Shown here: piece after piece, positions 9,422-18,232 of the stretch | How the letters are laid out: the number at the start of each line of letters is the position of its first letter | Position numbering within the stretch: position 1 is the first letter of the stretch | Assembly (NCBI RefSeq): GCF_002014985.1 | Contig: NZ_MUXU01000034.1 | Span: 77,940-141,939 of the forward strand | Source: Moraxella caviae | GTDB lineage: Bacteria; Pseudomonadota; Gammaproteobacteria; Pseudomonadales; Moraxellaceae | Reading direction: 5' to 3' | Length of the DNA: 64,000 nucleotides | The notes under the pieces: model-generated | Databases searched by the model: none | Seen by the model: the letters and a program-made list of their open reading frames with translations, nothing else | Told to the model about the DNA's origin: nothing | Made by a program: the position numbers and the translations under genes

Positions 9422-9592
9422 TTAAAGACTTGCCGTGTCGCACACCGATTGGACGTGCGTGCGCCAATACTCCAAAGAATGCCAAGCACGTCTGCGCCTT
9501 GCCAAGCGCGCTCTGATGCGTCTGGTTTTACGGTGAAAATTATAGCGATGATTGCGCTTATTTAGCCTTGTGCGTGTTCTTTTGCGTATCAT
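9422..9592 (-). CDS. Possible small arginine-rich protein, unrecognised
   Basis: A 56-codon frame starting at an ATG that is preceded by GGGAG at ideal spacing (5 nt), and ending 48 nt before the minus-strand side of the bidirectional terminator. The product is extremely basic, with about a third of residues Arg or Lys (RTRTRLNKRN, RARLARRRRAW), followed by a short W..EYWR segment and a neutral tail. Such composition occurs in small ribosome-associated proteins, but I recognise no family. It could equally be a chance frame over an untranslated RNA, since a TATAAT-like hexamer lies inside it near 9547. The rest of the 9321-9940 gap holds two terminators and no other convincing gene. Confidence 0.3.
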   Translation of the reverse strand: MIRKRTRTRLNKRNHRYNFHRKTRRIRARLARRRRAWHSLEYWRTHVQSVCDTASL

Positions 9593-9895
9593 TTTATCTC
9601 CCAATCCAGCCTTTCAATCAGCCCTAACCAAGCCTTAACCAATCTCGGTCGGTGAAATTACACCACTGTCGATTTGCGCTGCTGCCCATTTGCCCTACTG
9701 TCGCCAATCTACTGCGCCTTGCCCATCTTAAAACCCTTCTTATAACAAATCCAATTATACACACTTTTTATGGCAATACACAAATCTTGGTGCGTGAATT
9801 TACTCTGCAGCGCATTTATTTTGTCTGGCTATTATCTGCTCAGCTATTACCCCGCTTGACTGCTTGCCCTGCCATATAAGTAAAACAGATAAATA

Positions 9896-9924
9896 AAAAA
9901 GCCCTGCACTGGGCAAGGCTTTTT
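9896..9924. terminator. Terminator downstream of the LysR gene
   Basis: AAAAAGCC pairs with GGCTTTTT, and an inner GCCC/GGGC pairing is also possible. It lies 17 nt beyond the regulator's stop codon on the minus strand, with A/T runs on both sides. Confidence 0.75.
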
Positions 9925-9940
9925 ATGTACTGGCAATTCA

Positions 9941-10822
9941 TCAAACTTTAAAATACTCACGCAATACTTCAATGCACTTTTGCGCCTTGACTGGCAGCTG
10001 CTCTTTGGTGGCAGTAACCACAGACAACACCAAAGGATTTAGCTCATAATCAGTCAGCACAGGCACCAATTTACCTGCTTGCACAAGCTCTTTTGCGTCC
10101 AATTCATTGGCTTTTACCACGCCATGACCTGCCACCGCAAGCGCCAGCGCAATGTCAGGGTCGTTACTCATCAAGCGAGATTGCACACGCATAGAGTGCT
10201 GCTTTTCATCGCCTTTTTTAAATTCAAGGCTTTCGTTGTGCTTATCGCCGCAAATGATGATGGTTTGATCTGCCAAATCTTTTGGCGAAGTGATTGCGCC
10301 ATGCACCTTCAGATAACTTGGCGCAGCAAGCCAAACTTGCTTCACTTTGGTCAACTCAATGCCGTTTGGCTGTGGCTCTTCGTCCAAAATCAGTGCCACA
10401 TCAATGCGATCTTCAATCAAATCCAGACTGTCGCCACGAGAAATCACGTTCAAAGACAGATTCTCATGCTCAGCAATCCAGCTTGCAAGCGCAGGCAGTA
10501 AATACGTTTTGGCAAGGTTTGGCGATGTTGCCACACGCAAGCTGCCAGACACTTCATCTTTTAATTGGCTTACGCTGTCGCGTCCTCTCTCAGCAGCCTT
10601 CACAATTTCTAATGCTTCATTATACAGGCTTTCACCTGCTTCGCTTAGGCTTAATTTTCGCGTTGAGCGGTGCAGTAGTGCCACGCCCAAATCGCTTTCA
10701 AGTGAGCGGATTTGCTGACTGACTGCGCTGGTCGTAATACCAAGTTCCTTTGCTGCACCACTGAACGAACCTTGTTTGACCACGCTGGCAAATACCGCCA
10801 TGCCCCGTAAATTTTCTAACAT
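9941..10822 (-). CDS. LysR-family transcriptional regulator
   Basis: DNA-binding regulator with an N-terminal winged helix-turn-helix (residues 1-60: FSGAAKELGITTSAVSQQIRSLESDLG) and a C-terminal periplasmic-binding-protein-like effector domain (about 88-290). Start chosen at MLENLRGM, preceded by GGTGG; the frame continues upstream to 10915, but those 31 residues precede the conserved HTH start. 293 residues is typical. The recognition helix sequence resembles the CrgA/AaeR-like subgroup, but the target is unknown. No divergent partner gene is present. The 540-nt upstream region instead contains a row of perfect palindromes that might be its operators. Confidence 0.9.
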   Translation of the reverse strand: MLENLRGMAVFASVVKQGSFSGAAKELGITTSAVSQQIRSLESDLGVALLHRSTRKLSLSEAGESLYNEALEIVKAAERGRDSVSQLKDEVSGSLRVATSPNLAKTYLLPALASWIAEHENLSLNVISRGDSLDLIEDRIDVALILDEEPQPNGIELTKVKQVWLAAPSYLKVHGAITSPKDLADQTIIICGDKHNESLEFKKGDEKQHSMRVQSRLMSNDPDIALALAVAGHGVVKANELDAKELVQAGKLVPVLTDYELNPLVLSVVTATKEQLPVKAQKCIEVLREYFKV

Positions 10823-11131
10823 ATTCCACCTCAAGTTTTGAACCCCGCCATCGGCTGACGGCAGGCGTTGCGAATTTTGACAACGTGCAAGGTGTGAACG
10901 GTGCACGCAAAACAACTAAAACGCAAACATGGCTCAAAATTCGGTAAAAACCTTGCGTTACCCACAACTGTGGCACTGTTGGTTTTATCACTGTCTTTTA
11001 TTTTTAACAAACCATCTTTTAATAATAGCCAACAGTCTTATAATTTTTCTTTTACTTTATAATAACCAATCTCTATCAATAATACAAGCACAAACGTAAA
11101 TGAAATTGTATCATTTGGTAAGATTTTATTT

Positions 11132-11201
11132 TGGACAAGTGTCCAGTCTTGACGCATTCGTCAAACACAGCACGCCCTACCCATCTAATAATCAATTATT
11201 A
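11132..11201. promoter_or_regulatory. Cluster of three perfect palindromes upstream of the LysR gene
   Basis: Three perfect dyads follow one another in 70 bp: TGGACA-AG-TGTCCA (11132-11145), TTGACG-CATT-CGTCAA (11149-11164) and TAATAAT-CA-ATTATTA (11186-11201). An imperfect fourth, AATTGTACAAATT, lies near 11213-11225. They sit in the otherwise gene-free stretch 10823-11363, about 310-380 bp upstream of the regulator's start. They may be operator sites or form RNA hairpins; no coding sequence is visible here. Confidence 0.5.
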
Positions 11202-11322
11202 CAAAAGGATTAGAATTGTACAAATTTTATACCAATCAAGTGCCAAAGCCATATTTTTAGCACAAGTGTTCTATTTTTGTAATTTTTAACCTGCTAAAAG
11301 CTAGATGTGTCAAGGTTTTTAG

Positions 11323-11350
11323 AAATGACTGATTGGTCATTTTTATTTTT
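11323..11350. terminator. Weak hairpin after dnaX
   Basis: AAATGAC and GTCATTT form a 7-bp stem with a 6-nt loop just beyond the dnaX stop. The T-run is better on the plus strand than on the minus strand, so its role in ending dnaX is uncertain. Confidence 0.4.
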
Positions 11351-11363
11351 GGTTTAGATTTTA

Positions 11364-13727
11364 TTAATCCAAAAGCAGCTTTGCGCCTGCTAAAATCGGC
11401 TGACCATCGTCCACAATAAAACCTTGCTGCCATAAACTCATCGCCACAGGACTGTTAGTCAGCTGGCTTTGCACGTCCATCATCACCTGCGCACGGCGCG
11501 CAAGTTGGCGCTGCTTTGGCGTATCGTCCACATTTTGCAAAAGCGGCAAGTCATCACTCAGGCGCATATTGGTAAATTGTTCGGTGATTTTTTGCTTAAA
11601 AGTCGCAAAACTTGCGTGAACCTGCGCATTATGCTCGCCCACATACAGCGTACTGTCGCCTTCAATCTCGCCCACCATCTGACTTGCCGACAGTAGCGCC
11701 AGTTCATCATTGCTCAAAACCCCTGCTTGGCGCGCGCCAGACAGCCAATAATCCCACTTATCCTGCGTCCAATCGCCTGACAGCTCAGCGGGCGGCGCTT
11801 TTAGTCGTTCGCGCATTTGTGCCTTGGAATAAACGGTAGGCAAGTTGTGCGTCTGCTCGTCTTGGGTTTGTGTATAAGTTGGTTCGTTGATTCGTTCGTT
11901 GGCTGGTTCGCTATTTAGCTCGTTGCTTGGTGCGCTCGTTGATGCGTGATTAAACTCGCCATCAATCGTTGGCTCACTGCTTGATAAATTTGCCGTATTA
12001 AAATCACCGTTTGGCAAAGCTTTATCTGACTGCGTTTCGCCTAGCAAAGCTTCATCATCAGCGTTCACTTTCGATAAATCATCACTCACCACTGGCAAAT
12101 TTTCATCATTCACCGACAGCTTATCAACTGCGTGCGCCGTGTGTGAATACAAAGCGTCATCACTTGGCGAATGCTTCAACTCGTTATGCTCAGTTTGCAA
12201 GGTTTGCCCTGCCGTATCATCGGCAAGATTGGCGTTGTTATCGGCTGGCGTGTGCGTTAAGTTGGCGTGCGTCAGATTATCCGTATTTTCAAGTTCATCG
12301 CTCTCATCGCTGGGCGGTAAATTGTCAAGTTGGGAGTTGTCAGCTAGCGGTTGATTAGCTGGCGGATTATCAGTTTGCGCATAATCAGTTGGCAAATCAT
12401 CAGCTTGCAAATCGTCAGTTGGCAAATGATTGGCTGGCAAATCATTTAAATGCAGCTCATCGGACAGCAACTCATCAGCATTTGCCAAATCCACACCATC
12501 AGAATTGATAGAATTTTCCGCTGGTGCAATCTGCAGTGAAGTGTCAGCCGCTAAATTGTCTGCAGGCGTATCATTAGGCGGATTTGACGGATTGGGCGCT
12601 GCATTGGCAATCTTATCAGCAGGCGCAACACCCACCGCCAAAGGACGAAACGCCAGCAGACGCAAAATCCCCATTTCCAGCGCCTGCATGGGCGTGGTCG
12701 CAAGGCGCACACCATCACGCGCTCTGATGGCGATGTCATAATACAGCTGCAGCACGTCAGCAGGAATGCTCGCCGCCAGCTCATAAAACGCCTGCTTTTG
12801 CGCATCGTTCATATCAAGCGGCACATCAGGCAAAACTTGCACCAACGCCATCTGGTGTAGACTGTCCACCAAACGATCAAAAATCGCGCTGGCGTCCACC
12901 ATCTGTGTACGCAGCCGTGCAATGTGCGCCGCCACTTGCGTGCGTCTGTCGGCAAAAATATCACCAATCAACGCCAGCACATCAAGACTATCCACCAAGC
13001 CCAGCATATTTGCCACAGTGTCATCTTGGAGCGCGCCGCCACCAAAGGCGATGGCTTGGTCGGTCAAAGACAGCGCATCACGCACCGAACCTTTAGCGGA
13101 CTGCGCCAGCTGCCAAAGCGCGCCATCGCTAAATGCGATGTTTTCAGCGGTCAAAATCTTTTGCAAATGCTCATGCAACAGACTTTGCGACAAAGGACGC
13201 AGTACAAACTGCAAACAGCGCGAAATGATGGTGATGGGCAGTTTTTGTGGGTCGGTGGTTGCTAGGATAAACTTAACGTGCGCTGGCGGCTCTTCCAAGG
13301 TTTTTAACAGCGCATTAAACGAGTGCGTAGACAGCATATGCACTTCGTCAATCAAATACACCTTGTAGCGTCCTTGCGTGGGTGCGTACGGCACGTTTTC
13401 CAGCAAATCTCTGGTGTCTTCCACCTTGGTGCGACTTGCCGCATCAATCTCAATCAAATCAATAAAACGCCCTTCATCAATGCTCACGCACGAATCGCAC
13501 ACACCACAAGGCTTGCTGGTGATACCTGTGTCGCAATTTAGACATTTTGCCAAAATCCGCGCGATTGTCGTCTTGCCCACGCCGCGCGTGCCTGTAAACA
13601 AATAAGCGTGGTGCAAGCGGTTGGTGTCAATCGCATTGGCAAGTGCCGCCGAAACGTGCGTCTGCCCAAGCAGCTGGGCAAAGTTTTTTGGGCGGTATTT
13701 GCGAGCAAGTACTTGATATTGAGACAT
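11364..13727 (-). CDS. dnaX: DNA polymerase III subunits gamma/tau
   Basis: Clamp-loader ATPase that loads the beta clamp and organises the replicative polymerase. From MSQYQVLARKYRP it has 787 residues. Visible are the Walker A GTRGVGKT at 46-53, a zinc module with Cys residues in CLNCD and CGVCDSC, Walker B LIDEVHMLS and the SRC box ISRCLQF. Residues about 375-629 are a low-complexity Asp/Asn/Leu/Pro-rich linker with repeated DDLPTD/ADNL units, then a conserved C-terminal tau-like domain follows. The protein is longer than E. coli tau (643) because of this linker. I found no A-rich slippery heptamer like the E. coli gamma frameshift site, so a separate gamma product is not evident. An in-frame extension to 13826 looks non-native. 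Confidence 0.95.
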   Translation of the reverse strand: MSQYQVLARKYRPKNFAQLLGQTHVSAALANAIDTNRLHHAYLFTGTRGVGKTTIARILAKCLNCDTGITSKPCGVCDSCVSIDEGRFIDLIEIDAASRTKVEDTRDLLENVPYAPTQGRYKVYLIDEVHMLSTHSFNALLKTLEEPPAHVKFILATTDPQKLPITIISRCLQFVLRPLSQSLLHEHLQKILTAENIAFSDGALWQLAQSAKGSVRDALSLTDQAIAFGGGALQDDTVANMLGLVDSLDVLALIGDIFADRRTQVAAHIARLRTQMVDASAIFDRLVDSLHQMALVQVLPDVPLDMNDAQKQAFYELAASIPADVLQLYYDIAIRARDGVRLATTPMQALEMGILRLLAFRPLAVGVAPADKIANAAPNPSNPPNDTPADNLAADTSLQIAPAENSINSDGVDLANADELLSDELHLNDLPANHLPTDDLQADDLPTDYAQTDNPPANQPLADNSQLDNLPPSDESDELENTDNLTHANLTHTPADNNANLADDTAGQTLQTEHNELKHSPSDDALYSHTAHAVDKLSVNDENLPVVSDDLSKVNADDEALLGETQSDKALPNGDFNTANLSSSEPTIDGEFNHASTSAPSNELNSEPANERINEPTYTQTQDEQTHNLPTVYSKAQMRERLKAPPAELSGDWTQDKWDYWLSGARQAGVLSNDELALLSASQMVGEIEGDSTLYVGEHNAQVHASFATFKQKITEQFTNMRLSDDLPLLQNVDDTPKQRQLARRAQVMMDVQSQLTNSPVAMSLWQQGFIVDDGQPILAGAKLLLD
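12350..12450. repeat. Degenerate short repeats within the dnaX linker
   Basis: On the plus strand, units resembling TTGGCAAATCATCAG recur every 15-30 bp (near 12389, 12404, 12419 and 12434). They encode the repeated Asp-Asp-Leu-Pro/Gln-Thr/Ala-Asp residues of the DnaX linker. The repetition suggests growth of the linker by slippage. Confidence 0.6.
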
Positions 13728-13810
13728 AATTTCAATCTTTAAAGCGGTGTCGTCATTGGCTTTTGTGATAGCACTGGGAATTTTAATTTCACTTGCCAAC
13801 ACAAAAGAAC

Positions 13811-13842
13811 AAAAAGGCTGAACCACACGCCAGCCCTTTTGC
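13811..13842 (-). terminator. Intrinsic terminator after lysS
   Basis: On the minus strand AAAAGGGCTG pairs with CAGCCTTTTT (one bulge) around a 10-nt loop and ends in a T-run, between the lysS stop and the dnaX start. Confidence 0.8.
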
Positions 13843-13889
13843 TAAATCCATTCAAGCCATCGCCACTACGGTCTGATGGCGCAAATAAA

Positions 13890-15395
13890 TCAGTCCTTAC
13901 GGCGCATATGCGGGAACAAAATCACATCACGAATGGATGCGCTGTCCGACAGCAGCATGACTAGGCGGTCAATGCCAATGCCTGTGCCAGCGGTTGGCGG
14001 CAAGCCATATTCCAACGCTTCAATGAAGTCTGCGTCAAAGTGCATGGCCTCGTCATCGCCTGCGTCTTTTTCGGCAACTTGCTGGCGAAAACGCTCGGCT
14101 TGGTCAATCGGATCATTCAGCTCACTAAAGCCGTTTGCCATCTCACGTCCGCCAATGAACAGCTCAAAGCGGTCAGTGATTTCTGGATTTTCATCATTGC
14201 GGCGTGCCAGCGGTGAAGTTTCTGCTGGGTATTCGGTGATGAAAGTTGGCTGGCGCAATTTATGCTCGGCAGTTTCTTCAAAAATGATGGTTTGCAATTT
14301 GCCCACACCAAAAATATCTTTAACTTCCTGATGCAGCACATTTTTGACATAATCCGCCAAATAATCACGGTCGGCAATCTTCGCCATATCAAAGTTTTCA
14401 GCGTACATTTCAATGGCTTTGGTCATCGGCACGCGGGCAAACGGCGCTTTTAGGCTGATGCTTTCGCCTTGATAGCTCAGCTCAGTTGTACCAAGAATGT
14501 CCGTGGCAAGCTCATTAAACAGACGCTCGGTCAAGTCCATCAAGTCTTTATAATCGGCATACGCTTGATAAAACTCAATCATGGTAAATTCTGGGTTGTG
14601 GCGTGCTGACACCCCTTCATTACGGAAGCTGCGGTTAATCTCAAACACACGCTCAAAACCGCCCACCACCAAGCGTTTTAGATACAATTCAGGCGCAATA
14701 CGCAAATACAGCTCCATATCCAGCGCGTTGTGGTGCGTGATGAACGGACGTGCCACCGCACCGCCCGGAATTGGGTGCATCATCGGCGTTTCCACTTCCA
14801 TAAAACGCTCATTCAGCATGAACTTGCGAATGCCTGCAATCACTTGGCTGCGAATGGTGAACGTGCGGCGCGACTCTTCGTTCATGATCAAATCCACATG
14901 GCGATTACGATAGCGCGCTTCAGTGTCGGCAAGTCCATGGAATTTGTCAGGCAATGGACGCAAAGACTTCGTCAAAAGCTCAAAGTCTTCAATGTGCACA
15001 TACAAATCACCCTTGCCACTGCGTCCGATGTAGCCATTTACCGCCACGATGTCGCCAAGATCCAGCGATTTGATGGTGTCTAGCGTCTCGCTCGGCAAGT
15101 TTTTACGATCCACATACAGCTGAATGCGCCCTGTCATGTCTTGAATGACGATGAACGAACCACGGTTTAGCATGACACGACCAGCCACGCTCACTTGCAC
15201 TTTTTCACCCGCTTCAATCTCAGCTTTGCTTTGATTTTCAAAGGTTTTTTGCAAATCGCCACAATAATTTTTTGGGCGGAACGTATTTGGGTACGGGTTT
15301 TTGCCGCTGTCTTTGATGGCTTGCAGCTTTTCTAGTCGCTGCGTGATGAGCTGGTTTTCGTCTTGAGCAGTTTGTGCTTGGGTTTGGTCGGTCAT
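13890..15395 (-). CDS. lysS: Lysyl-tRNA synthetase (class II)
   Basis: Charges tRNA-Lys with lysine. The 501 residues have an N-terminal OB-fold anticodon-binding domain (about 60-150, [14 protein letters not shown]), then the class II catalytic core: motif 1 around [15 protein letters not shown], motif 2 around [16 protein letters not shown], and motif 3 [13 protein letters not shown] near the C-terminus. Start is set at [11 protein letters not shown] with GAGA upstream; a TTG four codons earlier is less likely. It ends at its own terminator and sits between prfA and dnaX on the same strand. Confidence 0.97.
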   Translation of the reverse strand: MTDQTQAQTAQDENQLITQRLEKLQAIKDSGKNPYPNTFRPKNYCGDLQKTFENQSKAEIEAGEKVQVSVAGRVMLNRGSFIVIQDMTGRIQLYVDRKNLPSETLDTIKSLDLGDIVAVNGYIGRSGKGDLYVHIEDFELLTKSLRPLPDKFHGLADTEARYRNRHVDLIMNEESRRTFTIRSQVIAGIRKFMLNERFMEVETPMMHPIPGGAVARPFITHHNALDMELYLRIAPELYLKRLVVGGFERVFEINRSFRNEGVSARHNPEFTMIEFYQAYADYKDLMDLTERLFNELATDILGTTELSYQGESISLKAPFARVPMTKAIEMYAENFDMAKIADRDYLADYVKNVLHQEVKDIFGVGKLQTIIFEETAEHKLRQPTFITEYPAETSPLARRNDENPEITDRFELFIGGREMANGFSELNDPIDQAERFRQQVAEKDAGDDEAMHFDADFIEALEYGLPPTAGTGIGIDRLVMLLSDSASIRDVILFPHMRRKD

Positions 15396-15498
15396 AAGAG
15401 TTCTCAATGTTTTGCTGTTTTGTTTACTGTTTTGATACGATTTAATTTAAATACTAAAATTTAACGCCAAAATCTGCTGCTAAATCTTGCGCCATCAA

Positions 15499-16575
15499 TC
15501 ATTCTGCGCTGCTTGCCATCAAATCCGCTTGATGTTCACGCAAAAGACTGTCTAATAGCTCGGTCAAATCGCCTTCCATAATCGCATCTAGCTTGTACAA
15601 AGTCAAGTTGATACGATGGTCGGTCATGCGCCCTTGTGGGAAATTATAAGTGCGAATGCGCTCACTGCGATCGCCACTACCCACCAAATTACGGCGCATA
15701 TCGCTGGTGGCGCTGATTTGCGCTTCTACTTTTGCCTGCTGAATGCGTGCAACCAGCATTTTCATGGCTTTTTCGCGGTTGGCGTGCTGACTGCGCTCTT
15801 GCTGACATTCGGCAACCACGCCCGTAGGAATGTGAGTGATGCGCACCGCTGAATCTGTGGTATTGACGTGCTGCCCGCCTGCACCGCTTGAGCGGTAAGT
15901 GTCAATGCGCAAATCGGCAGGGTTAATCTCCACCGTATCGTCAATTTCCACTTCTGGCATGACCGCCACCGTACACGCAGACGTATGCACACGCCCTTGC
16001 GACTCGGTGGCTGGCACACGCTGCACTCGGTGCGCACCGCTTTCAAATTTTAGTCTGCCATACACATCTGTACCCGACACACGGCTGATGATTTCTTTGT
16101 AGCCGCCATGCTCGCCTTCGCTGGCAGACAGCACTTCCACTTGCCAGCCTTGAGATTGGGCGTATTTTTGGTACATACGGAACAAATCACCGCTAAAAAT
16201 CGCCGCTTCATCGCCACCTGTGCCAGCTCGAATTTCCAAAAAGGCTGGTACTTTATCGTTCGGGTCTTTTGGCAGCATGAGTACGTTTAGCGTCTCACCA
16301 AGCTCATCAATTTTCGCCTTTGCCGCTTCAATCTCTTCTGCCGCCATCTCTTTCATGTCAGGGTCGGATAGCAGCTCTTCGGCAGTTGCCAAATCTTCTT
16401 CGGCTTGTAAAAATGCCTGCCAAGCGCTCACCACTTCCGACAAATCACGATGCTCCACCGACAAAGCACGAAACGCCTTATTATCGGCAATCGTATCAGG
16501 GTCAGAAAGCAAGGCGGTTACTTCTTCAAAGCGATCCACCATTTGATCAAGGCGAGTGCGTAGGCTGTCTTTCAT
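15499..16575 (-). CDS. prfA: Peptide chain release factor 1
   Basis: Recognises UAA and UAG stop codons and triggers peptide release. The 358-residue protein contains the GGQ catalytic loop ([17 protein letters not shown]) in domain 3 and, before it, the RF1 codon-recognition region. The PxT element appears as VPATESQG, as in RF1. ATG selected at [10 protein letters not shown] clear extended -10 promoter lies 40 nt upstream. prmC, which often follows prfA, is not here; lysS lies downstream after about 100 nt. Confidence 0.97.
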   Translation of the reverse strand: MKDSLRTRLDQMVDRFEEVTALLSDPDTIADNKAFRALSVEHRDLSEVVSAWQAFLQAEEDLATAEELLSDPDMKEMAAEEIEAAKAKIDELGETLNVLMLPKDPNDKVPAFLEIRAGTGGDEAAIFSGDLFRMYQKYAQSQGWQVEVLSASEGEHGGYKEIISRVSGTDVYGRLKFESGAHRVQRVPATESQGRVHTSACTVAVMPEVEIDDTVEINPADLRIDTYRSSGAGGQHVNTTDSAVRITHIPTGVVAECQQERSQHANREKAMKMLVARIQQAKVEAQISATSDMRRNLVGSGDRSERIRTYNFPQGRMTDHRINLTLYKLDAIMEGDLTELLDSLLREHQADLMASSAE

Positions 16576-16614
16576 AGTAAGGCTTAGCGTAGTCTGATTA
16601 TCTAAAAACACTCT

Positions 16615-16623
16615 ATTATAGCA
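16615..16623 (-). promoter_or_regulatory. Extended -10 promoter of prfA
   Basis: On the minus strand TGC followed by TATAAT, 40 nt before the prfA ATG, is a perfect extended -10. No convincing -35 is seen; A/T-rich repeats occupy the upstream DNA. Confidence 0.65.
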
Positions 16624-16654
16624 AAATTTTTACTAAAATGTGAAACCTGCGTAG

Positions 16655-16738
16655 GATTTTTTAGTAAAACCGATTTTTGTTAAAACCGTCTTTTATTAAA
16701 ACCAGTTTTTGGCAAAATGACTTTTTATTAAAAAACAA
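16655..16738. repeat. Five degenerate 15-17 bp tandem repeats upstream of prfA
   Basis: The unit TTTTTnTTAAAACC recurs with T-runs starting at 16657, 16674, 16691, 16706 and 16722. The repeats lie between the ketoacyl synthase terminator and the prfA promoter. They are AT-rich and could act as an upstream promoter element or be slippage-derived filler. Confidence 0.55.
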
Positions 16739-16767
16739 AAACCAAACCCCAATAAGGATTTGGTTTT
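16738..16767 (-). terminator. Terminator of the FabH-like gene
   Basis: AAAACCAAA and TTTGGTTTT form a perfect 9-bp stem; on the minus strand it is followed by a long T-rich tract. It lies 39 nt beyond the ketoacyl synthase stop. Confidence 0.85.
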
Positions 16768-16805
16768 GAGTTTGTCAGCAGTTTTGTCAAAGCAGTTTTG
16801 TCAAA

Positions 16806-17951
16806 TCATACTTTTTTGACAATCACTGAGCCAATGGAATAACCTGCGCCAAATGAGCAAATCACCGCCAAATCGCCAGATTCAATGCCGTCTTGTTTTA
16901 AGTGAAAAGCGATGATTGGGCTGGCTGAGCTGGTGTTGCCAAACTCATCAATCACAATCGGCGCGATGGATTTGTCCGCGTCTTTGCCCATCACCGTGCG
17001 CAAAATCAAATCAATCATGTTAATGTTGGCTTGGTGTAACCACAGTTTTTTGACGTTTTTAGTGTCAATGTTATTTTCTGCCAAATGCGTGCTGATGATT
17101 TCAGACACTTTCGGGCAAACTTCACGGAATACTTTGCGCCCTTCTTGTAAGAACAGCTTGTCAGTTACTGGCTCTTGCAAGTCTGGATACATACCAGAAT
17201 TTGCCGCCAAAAACTCACTGCGATCCATAAAGCCAAACTCATTTTTGATATTGGTGCTAAATTGCGTCCACAGCTTGCTGTCTAGGATTTCATAGCCTTT
17301 TGGCGTGTCCAGCTCTTCAATGATGGTCGCTGTTGCCACATCACCAAAGATGAAATGGCTGTCTCGGTTGCGCCAGTTTAGGTGCGCTGAGGTGATTTCT
17401 ACGTTCACCACAGCAATGCGCTTGCCAAGTCCTGCCTTAATGCTGCCCACCGCGCCTGCAATGCCGAAAGTCGCCGCACTGCACGCCACGTTTGTGTCAT
17501 AAGCAAAGCCGTGCGTCATGCCGATGGCGTGCTGAATTTCAATGGCGATGGCAGGATACACACGCTGAAAATTTGAACACGCACAAATAATGCCGTCCAA
17601 ATCGTCCGCTTTTAGCCCTGCATTATCCAGCGTCTTTTGTAATGCGTCCACGCCCATCTCTGCCATGATAGACAGCTCTTCGCCCAATTTACGCGCAGGG
17701 AAAATTGGCGCCATGATTTTTGGGTCTAAAATACCTTTTTTATCAATCACATAGCGTGATTTAATGCCTGACGCTTTTTCAATAAATTCTGCACTAGAAT
17801 GTTGCAGCGCAACCTTCTCACCGCTTTCAATGGCGGCGGCATTTTCGGCATTATAATTATCCACATAAGTATTAAAAGCAGCCACCAGCTCTTCGTTGGT
17901 GATTTTGTCTTTTGGGGTGTGTAGCCCTGTGGCGGTGATATAAATAGCCAT
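16806..17951 (-). CDS. Beta-ketoacyl-ACP synthase III-type condensing enzyme
   Basis: Thiolase-fold enzyme that condenses an acyl-CoA with malonyl-ACP to start or feed fatty acid synthesis. The 381 residues show the FabH catalytic triad: Cys157 in NVACSAATFG, His306 in LHQANINM and Asn339 in EFGNTSSAS, plus a glycine-rich C-terminus (CSFGAGYSIGSVIV). It is longer than E. coli FabH (317), with extra N-terminal sequence. That resembles the group in Pseudomonas and Acinetobacter annotated as beta-ketodecanoyl-ACP synthase, so acyl-chain specificity may be for medium rather than acetyl primers. It is monocistronic, has its own terminator and sits under a promoter with a perfect dyad over the -10. 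Confidence 0.88.
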   Translation of the reverse strand: MAIYITATGLHTPKDKITNEELVAAFNTYVDNYNAENAAAIESGEKVALQHSSAEFIEKASGIKSRYVIDKKGILDPKIMAPIFPARKLGEELSIMAEMGVDALQKTLDNAGLKADDLDGIICACSNFQRVYPAIAIEIQHAIGMTHGFAYDTNVACSAATFGIAGAVGSIKAGLGKRIAVVNVEITSAHLNWRNRDSHFIFGDVATATIIEELDTPKGYEILDSKLWTQFSTNIKNEFGFMDRSEFLAANSGMYPDLQEPVTDKLFLQEGRKVFREVCPKVSEIISTHLAENNIDTKNVKKLWLHQANINMIDLILRTVMGKDADKSIAPIVIDEFGNTSSASPIIAFHLKQDGIESGDLAVICSFGAGYSIGSVIVKKV

Positions 17952-18101
17952 AATTCGTCCTATGTTGTCAGTTTGTGCAAATGTTCACGGCTTACTCGTC
18001 TCTTGCTTGATTAAGCCAAAGCCAAATCGCACAACTTTTTGCCAAATTCTTTTCAAAGTTTCTTTTCAAATCAAAGTTACTTTGTAAAATTTGTTTACAT
18101 T

Positions 18102-18119
18102 TGTGCTTAGTTTAGCACA
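18102..18119 (-). promoter_or_regulatory. Promoter -10 within a perfect dyad, FabH-like gene
   Basis: TGTGCT-N6-AGCACA is a perfect inverted repeat (18102-18107 and 18114-18119). On the minus strand it contains TGC-TAAACT, an extended -10, about 150 nt upstream of the ketoacyl synthase. A repressor bound here would block transcription. The cognate regulator is unknown. Confidence 0.45.
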
Positions 18120-18232
18120 TTTTTATCAAAAAGAAAGCAAAGTTTTGTATCGCTTGGGTTGCTTGTGGTTGCTTATCACGCACCGCACAAAAACGCCTGC
18201 ACGCAGCGATTGCTGAGTGAAACTTTCTGCCG

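Noticed and set aside
9341..9530. 6S RNA on the minus strand ending at the accC terminator
   Set aside because: The size fits, but the conserved closing stem and central bubble sequences are not recognisable.
10823..10915. N-terminal extension of the LysR regulator
   Set aside because: The 31 extra residues precede the conserved start of the HTH domain, and the ATG at 10822 has a ribosome binding site.
10991..11363. SRP RNA or other known housekeeping RNA near dnaX
   Set aside because: The conserved SRP RNA core is absent. Only palindromes and AT-rich DNA are seen.
12922..13368. Open frames antisense to dnaX (113 and 148 codons)
   Set aside because: They overlap the highly conserved DnaX ATPase domain and overlap each other in different frames; these are shadows.
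13240..13727. E. coli-like gamma/tau frameshift site in dnaX
   Set aside because: The only A-run (near 13684-13689) falls at codons 14-15, which cannot produce a gamma subunit.
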